A stretch of 14,439 nucleotides of DNA, from contig CAJVPP010002550.1 in the NCBI GenBank assembly GCA_910592005.1, positions 1 through 14,439 of the forward strand. The letters run 5' to 3'. Of the stretch, positions 7,377 through 14,439 are shown piece after piece (within the stretch, counting starts at the first letter, position 1; every line of letters begins with the position of its first letter). The notes under the pieces are model-generated. The model was not told the DNA's origin. It made no database searches and worked only from the letters and a program-made list of their open reading frames with translations. The position numbers were made by a program, and so were the translations under genes. The stretch comes from Funneliformis mosseae (lineage: Eukaryota; Glomeromycota; Glomeromycetes; Glomerales; Glomeraceae).

Positions 7377-9017
7377 TCAAAAAGTGGGGCTGTTCTCTTT
7401 CAAAACGCCAAGATTCACGTATAGTTCCAATATATCTCGATGTTCTTCGGTGGGAATGCAAGCCTTAAAACGTAAAGGTTCCTTCAACCTTTTGTGACAG
7501 CCCCGCAAGAAGGATTCCAAAGAAGCCGCAGAAAATGTGAAATGCCATGGAATTTCGATCTTTTGTAGTTTCTCGGGAATTACTTCTCCCATCCTCTTCA
7601 AAATGTCATTGATTTCGGCGGTGTCACTTGGTAAGCTCGCGGAATGAAAGATCACCTTTTGAAGCTTGTTACACTTTTTGAACAGATTGGGTATCAGTGA
7701 AAATTGATTCTTGCTTATGTAATACTCGAAATTAATTATATTCGGACAAAACCCCATGACGGTCTCGTAGAAGCTCGTCAAATTGTCCGGATCCCTTGGT
7801 TCACTCATGCAATTTACGATCTCCGTTATCGAACCACCAGAGTTTTGAATAATCCTGATCTGGTGATTAATCAAGAACGAACCATCTTCAATGAATAAGG
7901 ATTTTAAGTGTGGAAACTCTGACTTGACGAAACTATCGGAACAAAGGTAATAAAGTGTATGTAGTAACAAACGCTCCAGTTTTTTACAAGACGCGAAAGT
8001 TCCCAACGGAATTCCGCCATTACATTGATAATTTAGATAAGTGAGATCGCTGACTTTATTTTCCAACGCCTTGACGACATGTTGATATTCAATATTTCCG
8101 GATTCATTTCCAAAGTAACTTGTTCCCGATCCTCCGTGAATCAAGAGCCTCAACAATCTTCGTTGTGACTCGATCAGCGCGGCCAATCCCTTACTATCGC
8201 TACAGAGGAAATGAATTTCTAGGTTTTCGATAGAATGACATATACGTGCCAGTGCCTGGTAATATTTGTCTGGTTTCTTGATGGAAGTTGCGTTAAAGTG
8301 AAACGATGTGATCTTTGATAAAGTTAATTTTGCGCCGGGGAAAACTGCCAAGTTACTCTTAATTTCAACAGCACATTGTATGGAGATGTTTGATTTCATG
8401 TGACTAAGGTATTTTAGGTTGCCGCTTCTTTCCATGAACATCCTCAGGAGTTTTTCTGCCAGGACGCTTACTGGCAGTACTTCCTCATCCGTATCCGTGT
8501 CCTCATCGAAAAGTTCATCAGCGGATTGATACTGACTGTTCCACATCGAAACGGCATTTGCTAAAATGGGTAGGTTCAACCTTTCCAAAAAGAAGGGATA
8601 ATCAAAGTATGGTTTGATATCCATTATAAATTCCGAACCTTTGAAAGCCTTGTTAGCTTTCAGGCTACGTCTGCTCTTTTCCGGCAAGCATTTAAAGTAA
8701 GTTGAGATGAGCATTGGTAGTCTATCGGACCTCGTGAAAGTAAATGGGATGAAGAATTGGAAACGTTCTTTCCAAGGCGTGGGTAGTTGATTCACAACTT
8801 CATCGTACCTAACGGATAACCAATGCAAAGGATCCTTCCACAGCAAAGGCATCGCTGTTGCACACCAGGTTCGATTCACCAAGATACATGAATAAAGATG
8901 ATTTAGATTTGAATAGACCACTCCATCCTTTCGAGAAAAAGGATCAAGGTTTATATCAGTCGTGACAATGTCTTCAAAGACCTTCCTCAGACATTCAACG
9001 GGCAATCTGGAAGCCAT
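7377..9017 (-). CDS. F-box protein 2 (546 aa)
   Basis: This is a probable SCF ubiquitin-ligase adaptor. The F-box starts at residue 5 with L-P-V-E-C-L-R-K-V-F and ends in L-Y-S-C-I-L-V-N-R-T-W-C (41-52), followed by A-M-P-L-L-W-K-D-P (55-63). About 20 residues (roughly 19-38) are inserted between the two F-box halves compared with F-box protein 1. An acidic segment lies at 167-179 (D-E-L-F-D-E-D-T-D-T-D-E-E). The remainder is leucine-rich repeat-like, with D-S-K-G-L-A-A-L-I-E-S-Q at 274-285. The ORF is intact, intronless and of moderate G+C with many CpGs, in contrast to the flanks. The start M-A-S-R-L-P places the F-box at the very N-terminus, as is normal in these families. It shares its layout and motif with the convergent gene, but the two are strongly diverged. 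The substrate is unknown. Confidence 0.92.
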   Translation of the reverse strand: MASRLPVECLRKVFEDIVTTDINLDPFSRKDGVVYSNLNHLYSCILVNRTWCATAMPLLWKDPLHWLSVRYDEVVNQLPTPWKERFQFFIPFTFTRSDRLPMLISTYFKCLPEKSRRSLKANKAFKGSEFIMDIKPYFDYPFFLERLNLPILANAVSMWNSQYQSADELFDEDTDTDEEVLPVSVLAEKLLRMFMERSGNLKYLSHMKSNISIQCAVEIKSNLAVFPGAKLTLSKITSFHFNATSIKKPDKYYQALARICHSIENLEIHFLCSDSKGLAALIESQRRLLRLLIHGGSGTSYFGNESGNIEYQHVVKALENKVSDLTYLNYQCNGGIPLGTFASCKKLERLLLHTLYYLCSDSFVKSEFPHLKSLFIEDGSFLINHQIRIIQNSGGSITEIVNCMSEPRDPDNLTSFYETVMGFCPNIINFEYYISKNQFSLIPNLFKKCNKLQKVIFHSASLPSDTAEINDILKRMGEVIPEKLQKIEIPWHFTFSAASLESFLRGCHKRLKEPLRFKACIPTEEHRDILELYVNLGVLKENSPTF

Positions 9018-9249
9018 CGCTTAACTGTCAAAAAAATTGCGCAAGAAAGAAAAGAAATATATATACACAATTTCATTTAATCCTTTACGTTATTTACGAT
9101 TCGAGAACTCTTTCTCCTGTACATTATAAATATCGTGACCCGCGTTTCCTGAATGATTTGATAAGTATTAAAAAATTTTCCACGCACCTTTTTATTAATA
9201 TTGACGTCTTGAAATGTCCAGGTTTTCTTATTTGAAGGTTTCGCGGCAA

Positions 9250-9281
<32 letters not shown>

Positions 9282-9300
9282 AAATACACTTTGGAAAGGT
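9018..9300 (-). promoter_or_regulatory. upstream region of F-box gene 2
   Basis: Read on the minus strand there are two TATA-like sites: ATTTATAATG at 9122-9131 (about 105 bases before the ATG) and TATATATAT at 9057-9065 (about 40 bases before). A T-rich run ending TTTTTTTGACAG lies just before the ATG. A long poly-T tract (plus-strand A tract, 9248-9284) lies further upstream, mirroring the layout at F-box gene 1. The 70-codon open frame through this region (9077-9289) begins with a poly-Phe run made by that tract and I do not call it a gene. Confidence 0.45.
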
Positions 9301-9306
9301 ATGTTA

Positions 9307-9759
9307 TTATGACAAACGCGTCTTCATGTAATCTGTAACTTTCAAAAAGGGTTCGTTCGCTTCCAACCTCGGCAGACGAAAAAGTTCGAGAGAGGGAAGG
9401 GAATATAAAATGAGTAACAAATCAAATCCGATCATTTAAATATTCCGTTGTTCCTGAATCAGCACCTTAATCAAATGGCCAATTACTAAAATCGTCAAGA
9501 GACTTTGATGTAGTACTTGCGTAGTTTTTCTGTTGATCCGCGTGGCATGTTTGGTCAACAACACGAAATCATTTGACGCGTAAATTCCGGCAAATGAGAA
9601 TTGGGACTTGAATGGCGCAGCAGCCTGATCCACGATATCAATTATGGTCTTGATCGCTGGAGAATCAACGAGATCGAGGAGATTTAAATTGAAAATTTCT
9701 TAAATTTCCCGGCAAGTATCGTGCAACAAATTTGAAAGGAAAAAAAAATCCAATGCCCT
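9307..9759 (-). pseudogene. unrecognised helical protein, frame broken by two TAA codons
   Basis: A single minus-strand frame of about 150 codons is open from 9759 down to TAA 9307-9309, except for TAA at 9700-9702 and 9436-9438. Both parts around each break look coding. The middle segment includes L-L-D-L-V-D-S-P-A-I-K-T-I-I-D-I-V-D-Q and then L-L-T-K-H-A-T-R-I-N-R-K-T-T-Q. The last includes L-P-R-L-E-A-N-E-P-F-L-K-V-T-D-Y-M-K-T-R. The amino-acid pattern suggests amphipathic helices. Both stops would fit CAA turned to TAA. No start codon is evident; upstream exons may be missing. It lies behind F-box gene 2 on the same strand. The family is not recognised. An alternative is a real gene with short introns spanning the stops, but no good donor or acceptor pair is seen. 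Confidence 0.45.
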
Positions 9760-10873
9760 TCATTAAAAATTCAACAGAACCGCATCATCCCTATAATAGA
9801 AAAATTAAAATCCATAGGTGGTATATAAATTACAATGTCACACAGATTGTTCGTTAGAGATTATTCGATGAATGAGAATTTAATATTGTTTTTATTTCAT
9901 TTTACATTGTCGGAAAATACAAAGCTAGTAACCATTGCAATTGAATACCTATTTTTTAATATAGATATGCGCAATATGATATTCATTATTTTTGGCAATA
10001 TTAAGTTTAAAATTAGTCAATCCTCCACTTTGTATTAAAGATAAAGATGTTTTTTTTTGTAAAGAAATTTTTAATTGTTCAAGTTTCATTAAATTGGATT
10101 CAACTAAAGAGATTTAAAAATCTATTTAAATTATAGAATCATAAATTTAACATATATAATTCGAACTTGTATTGGCTAATTGCTAATCAAATTTATTCAT
10201 TCATAATACTAATCTCTTTAATTTTTTTCTTCATTTCCTTGTTTTTTTTTTACAAAATTCTTATTCAATTATTTGTGATATAAATAGTGTTTGTTTCAAT
10301 TCTTTATAAAAATTGATAACTTCAATTGTTACTTCTTGCTAAAATAAAATCAAAAACAGGTTAAATGATTTTATTCTAAATCATACTTCTGAATTTTTTA
10401 TGTTTGATATCTTTTTGATAAATTTATTAAAATGCAAAAATGAAACAATAATAATAAAAAAAGAAAAAAAAGTTGAAAAGTTAATTATATATATAAAAAA
10501 ATTAATAAAATTAAAAAGTAAAAAATAAAATTTTAAGTTAATTTCAATGTGATTAGAAAATGGTCAATTAATAATATTTTTAATAGATGTAAATTATATT
10601 AGTCAAATAGACTTTACTAATTAATAAGTAGGCTATTATCTGACTTAGCTTTATAAAAAAATCGTATATAGAAATAATATATTATTAATATATTTTTAAT
10701 ATGTTTTAGTAATTTTGTATCATAATTTTATATATTTGATAATGAATTGATTTTTTATAAATTAAAATATATAAAAATGATACAAATTATTAAATATATA
10801 ATTTGATAATCAATTACATTTACATAATTAATATTATTGATAATCAATATTTCAATTTTTTTTCAACTATTAT
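9760..10873. other. transition into AT-rich repeat DNA, no gene
   Basis: G+C falls steadily from about 9800 onward. A 67-codon open frame at 9835-10038 is AT-driven (Phe/Ile/Asn-rich), sits ten bases from a TATA-like run and matches nothing I know, so I do not call it. No RNA gene or clear repeat is visible. Confidence 0.5.
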
Positions 10874-11125
10874 ATATATATAGTCATTTTCCTTTATAAT
10901 TACATTTCTTAAGACTAAAAATAAAAAATGACTATATAGAGAAATTTTTATATATTATTACAAGTATTAGTTCTAAAAAAATATGATTATAAAATATTGT
11001 GATTATAAAGGAATTTTTATATAGTATTAATAGGTATTAGTTTTATGAAATGTGTGCTTATAATGAAGGATTTATATGATGCGATTATATAGGAAGTAAT
11101 TATAAAGGAAAATGATTATATATAT
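10874..11125. mobile_element. 252-bp MITE-like inverted-repeat element
   Basis: The 30-base terminal repeats at 10874-10903 and 11096-11125 match at 29 positions (core TCATTTTCCTTTATAATTAC). The single mismatch (10883 G) is a transition. Inside are three degenerate direct copies of a GATTATAAAGGAATTTTTAT-like unit, starting near 10929, 11001 and 11056. The first two continue into similar GTATTAGTT-containing sequence. It has no coding capacity. This fits a non-autonomous DNA transposon; the superfamily cannot be told, and a target duplication is masked by TA-rich flanks. Confidence 0.65.
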
Positions 11126-11252
11126 TTTTAAAAAAATACTTTTAACATAATCTTTAAAAAAATTTTTATTTTTTTAAACTTAGATATTTAAAATTAGTTT
11201 GTAATGAAATTACTTTTTTTTATTATAAATTTTTGATTTTTACATATATTTA

Positions 11253-11295
11253 ATTAAAGATGATATTGTAACTAATTATAATTGTCAATAAATAA
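11253..11295 (+). mobile_element. solo terminus of the 1854 MITE family
   Basis: ATTAAAGATGATATTGTAA is shared exactly with 1864-1882 and is followed by a similar TAATTATAATT...AATAAATAA run. No matching opposite terminus is seen, so this is a truncated copy or a relic. Confidence 0.55.
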
Positions 11296-11310
11296 TTATT
11301 ATTAGAGAGC

Positions 11311-11432
11311 TAAATCAGATTAGAATAATCTATTTACTTAATTTGATCTAACCTGAAAATTCAAATTAGATCAGTAGATTTTTAAATTATTATTATATTA
11401 GATCAATCTATTATCTGACTTAATCTGATTTA
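11311..11432. repeat. 12-base inverted repeat around AT-rich core
   Basis: TAAATCAGATTA at 11311-11322 is mirrored by TAATCTGATTTA at 11421-11432. Between them lies a second imperfect mirrored pair built on ATTTGATCTAA and TTAGATCA. It could be another small inverted-repeat element. Confidence 0.4.
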
Positions 11433-11454
11433 ACAAAATTTAAGTCAACCAGTT

Positions 11455-11700
11455 ATTCTTCTTAAATAATAATGAATTATTTAATTATAAAAATAATAAA
11501 TTGTTCTTTTTAAATAAAAACTAATTATTTAATTAGAATAATGATATATATTATTCAACTAGAACAATGATGAATATTCTTCTTAAATAATAATTAATTA
11601 TTTAATTAAAATAATAACTAATTATTTTTTCTTAAATGATAACTAATCATTTAATTAAAATAATAATAAATTATTCAATTAAAATAATAGTTAGATCAAT
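11455..11700 (+). repeat. degenerate tandem repeats
   Basis: A unit of roughly 35-60 bases resembling TTCTTAAATAATAATTAATT followed by ATTTAATTAAAATAATAA recurs about five times with substitutions and small indels (near 11458, 11503, 11578, 11628, 11660). It is non-coding. Confidence 0.6.
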
Positions 11701-13150
11701 TCAAATAAAAATTAAAATTAAATTAGATTTTTATTTAATATAATTAATCCTCTTAATTCAAATAACTTGATTACTTATTTTATCAGAGCTTTATTTAAAT
11801 ATTATTAATCAACTAGTTAACTTTTCAAAATAAATTGATATTTTTATTTTTCTATAAGCGTTAAAAATAACTAATACTAAAAATTAAAATAAACTAAAAA
11901 AAAAACTAAAACATAAATTGAATTTATCAATTAATTAGTCAACATTTCAAATAATCAAATAATTTTTTTACTATTTTATAATAGAAAAAAATAAAATTTC
12001 AAATGATTTAATAGGAATAGATAAATTTTTTTAATTTTTTATTATTTTATTTATTTTTTTTTACATTTTTGAATAATGCTAATATTACAATAATAAGTAT
12101 TTAGAAGAATTCAGAAGAAAATAAATGATAATTTTATAATTTTATTATTATTTTAGATAATAATAATTATATTATTATTATTATATTATATATCTTTTTT
12201 GTAAGTTTTATTAATTTTTTTTGTTATATTTTTGTAAATTTATATTAGATTTTTATTATTAATAAATTTTAATATTTAATAATAAAAATAGCATAGTTTA
12301 TATACTTATTTGATTGAATTAATGCTAAATTAAGACCTATTTAGACTGATTTATGATTAAATTTAAGTTTTAAATTATTACTAAATGGCTTTATCTAATT
12401 AGCATTGATTAGTAATAATTTAAATAATTAAAAAATATAATCAATCAACTATAAATAATATTAAAATTAGTTTAAATTCAGCCATTTGATTTTTAACCAA
12501 TTTGAACTATTTCTATCAATAAAATGATTTATAATTATATATTATTTTAATTTATTTATTCATTATTTTATGATAATTAATAATTATTTTTTTTATTCTT
12601 ATATAGAAAATTAAAAATTCTTATTAATTATTATAAGAGAATTGAAAAATTAAATAAATAAATTCTATTTTTTTAAGCAAAAATAAATGATTAAAAGCTA
12701 AAAATTAATTTTTATTAAAATCAACAAAGAATTTAATAAAAAAATAATGATTTGTAAAAGAAATAAAATTTATATTCTAATATTCTAATATTTACAATAA
12801 TTATTTTTTTTTAATATTTAAAATTTAACCAATTTAAAAGAATATATTTATCTAATTATTGAGATAGTTAAATAATAATCTTCTTGTAAAATAAAGAAAA
12901 ATTGCAAAATTAATATTAAAATTGAAAGAAAAAAAGTTAGTTTGTTATATTAATAATAAAATAAAACTATTATAAATAATTTTAAGAATGATGATAATAT
13001 AATAAAAAAGAAGTAAAAAAAATTAAAGTATTATTAGTATTAAAAATAAATGTAATAATTGTTAAAATCTATATTTTACAAATATATGATATTTTATAAA
13101 TTCAATAGCTTTAATAAGAGATATGATGCATAACATCTATATTCATCAAA
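11701..13150. other. AT-rich block without a gene
   Basis: This is low-complexity AT-rich DNA with many short ATTATT runs (for example 12150-12190). I see no coding relic, RNA gene or strong inverted repeat. It is probably decayed transposon sequence by analogy with the flanks. Confidence 0.5.
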
Positions 13151-13176
13151 GAAGTCTGAAATTTTTTTGCAGATCT

Positions 13177-13197
13177 TCACGTGACTTGATCACGTGA
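13177..13197. repeat. twin TCACGTGA palindromes
   Basis: TCACGTGA occurs at 13177-13184 and 13190-13197 with CTTGA between, about 50 bases past the transposase stop codon. Being GC-containing, symmetrical and at the expected distance, it is probably part of the transposon terminus. CACGTG is also the core of bHLH binding sites, which is a less likely reading here. Confidence 0.55.
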
Positions 13198-13246
13198 ATT
13201 GATTTTTATTAGTCTAAAAATAATCATTAGACATTTTAAAAAAAAA

Positions 13247-14370
13247 TTATTTATTTAATTCTTCTAAATCTTCTAAAATACTATCTGGAATTCTTCTATG
13301 TAATTTGTATTTCTTAACAGCATATTCTGCCAATTTTCCACTAATACCTTTTTTATAAGCATCCATATAATGCTAACATTTTCTTGCAAATTTTCTAATT
13401 GTAATTAAAGGTACTGAGTCAAGGGATTTTGATACAACTTTTTATAATCCATTCCATGAATAATTGCAATTTTCTCATGCATATCTTTTACAAACTCCCT
13501 AATATCTTTCAATGAAATTTAATTCACAATGAAATTTAGGGTAAAAAATACACATATGACCAGCCTTTTCAATTAATTCTTCAATTGCTCCTTTTTGTGC
13601 AAGAAAATTAGGTTCTAAAGATATTACTCGACGAGCACAACAAGAAATTCTTGAAGGATCATAAACTTTTTTTTACAATTTTTACATTCTAGTATTAATC
13701 TTTCAGATGGCCATTTTTCTCATTCTATTAATACTTGTTTAATTCCTTTTGGTTTACCTTGAAGTTTTTCATTATGATTTAGTCTAAAATAAGTATTATG
13801 CATAATTAGTTGCTTGACACTGGAATTTAAATTCATTCAGCTTATAACTAAAGCATCTTTTCCAAAAGCAGTATGATTAGAACTATTATCGAAGGCAAAT
13901 ACCGCTACACAATTTGAATACAATGTCTCAAAAATAGGAATAGTTTTATGTTTGATTTGTTCAAGAAGATGATCAGCTGTCCAGTAACTTTCTTGATTTT
14001 TACCAGGTTTCAAATAGCATTATGCTTCTTCAGGTATATTTGGATTTTATAATATATCTGCTTGTTGTAAACGCAAACGTCCATTAATTTCAGTAAGAAA
14101 CTCACTAACTATTATAGATCTTCCATTCCCTTTTTTTCGTAGTGGCAGTTCTCCATTTTTAGCCTAAATTCCACGTTTACTATCGTTAGAATAAAAAATA
14201 CATTCATCATGAGTTACAAGAATTCTTTCCTTTTCTTTTTCAGGTAAGTTGGGATATATATAATCTATTGTTTCACCTTCATACTTGAACATATATTTCT
14301 CATGTTCAAACATTTTTTCTAAAAATACTTTGTGATATTGTAAAACATCATCTCGTTCGTGTCCGTTGTT
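13247..14370 (-). pseudogene. decayed DDE-superfamily transposase
   Basis: About 370 codons of one transposase are readable on the minus strand, broken by about nine stops and one frameshift in an A/T run near 13665-13675. Catalytic-site motifs survive: T-H-D-E-C-I-F-Y-S-N-D (first Asp, near 14206), V-F-A-F-D-N-S-S-N-H (second Asp, near 13889) and F-H-C-E-L-N-F-I-E-R-Y (Glu, near 13508). Between the second Asp and the Glu lies a Cys-rich insertion (C-K-N-C, then C-C-A-R-R), as in the large DDE endonuclease family common in Glomeromycotina and Basidiomycota. That family is usually placed near Tc1/mariner-IS630; the placement is from memory. The C-terminus ends at TAA 13247-13249. The N-terminal DNA-binding part is missing or lies past the window edge. 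Stops fit Trp (TAG), Gln (TAA) and Arg (TGA) turned by C-to-T change. It is not functional. Confidence 0.88.
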
Positions 14371-14439
14371 AACCCTACGCTCAACCGTCGAACTTAGGGC
14401 AACTATGACTTAATAACAGGGAGTAACGTGCGAGAAACT
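14371..14439. other. G+C-richer tail at window edge
   Basis: From about 14355 to the end nearly half the bases are G or C, against well under a third in the transposase before it. In the transposase frame it hits a stop within about 60 bases. I recognise no gene or rRNA in it. It may be the start of unrelated sequence or an undecayed part of the element. Confidence 0.4.

Noticed and set aside
7704..7898. 64-codon plus-strand frame
   Set aside because: It is the antisense shadow of F-box gene 2.
9077..9289. 70-codon minus-strand frame upstream of F-box gene 2
   Set aside because: It starts in a poly-T tract and covers the likely promoter; the remaining residues are Lys/Asn-rich and unrecognised. 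Some coding-like content remains, so rejection is not certain.
9835..10038. 67-codon plus-strand frame after a TATA-like run
   Set aside because: Phe/Ile/Asn-rich as expected from AT-rich DNA, TATA too close to the ATG, no family recognised.
1..14439. tRNA, rRNA or CRISPR
   Set aside because: No tRNA B-box with a matching cloverleaf, no recognisable rRNA segment (including the G+C-rich tail) and no regularly spaced identical repeats were seen. A covariance-model scan was not possible here.

Overview
The window looks like nuclear DNA of an arbuscular mycorrhizal fungus (Glomeromycotina), most likely Rhizophagus or a close relative. Three things point that way. Two intronless F-box genes resemble the very large F-box families of these fungi. 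Their promoters have long poly-T tracts. The surrounding sequence is extremely AT-rich and packed with decayed transposons. The genus is inferred from family resemblance, not from a marker gene.

Layout. Positions 1-3968 are AT-rich repeat DNA. They hold the relic of a spliced, zinc-knuckle (gag-like) element protein (about 143-1410), a 60-nt palindrome (1500-1559), a short terminal-inverted-repeat element (1854-2029) and an almost featureless block (2041-3968). A T28-A12 homopolymer (3969-4008) marks a sharp switch to ordinary gene-like composition. From 4009 to 5216 there are several short coding-like fragments that I cannot assign to a family. The core of the window is a convergent pair of F-box genes: 5698-7029 on the plus strand and 7377-9017 on the minus strand, 347 bases apart. 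Behind the second gene is a minus-strand reading frame broken by two TAA codons (9307-9759), probably a pseudogene.

From about 9760 the sequence becomes AT-rich again. It contains a 252-bp inverted-repeat element (10874-11125), a lone terminus of the family seen at 1854 (11253-11295), degenerate tandem repeats (11455-11700) and a long featureless stretch. A decayed DDE transposase lies on the minus strand (13247-14370), with twin TCACGTGA palindromes just past its stop. The last 70 bases are much richer in G+C.

How it fits together. Only the two F-box genes look intact. They share a D-S-K-G-L-A...I-E-S-Q motif in the leucine-rich C-terminal part and probably encode substrate adaptors of SCF ubiquitin ligases. 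Both element relics are decayed almost entirely by C-to-T changes (read on either strand): Gln, Arg and Trp codons have become stops, and zinc-ligand Cys codons have become Tyr. This resembles repeat-induced point mutation or deamination of methylated cytosine, and it explains both the missing long ORFs and the extreme AT content of the flanks. I did not find a clear new multi-gene system. The most interesting signals are the decay signature, the palindromic and inverted-repeat elements, and the unassigned gene relics on either side of the F-box pair.
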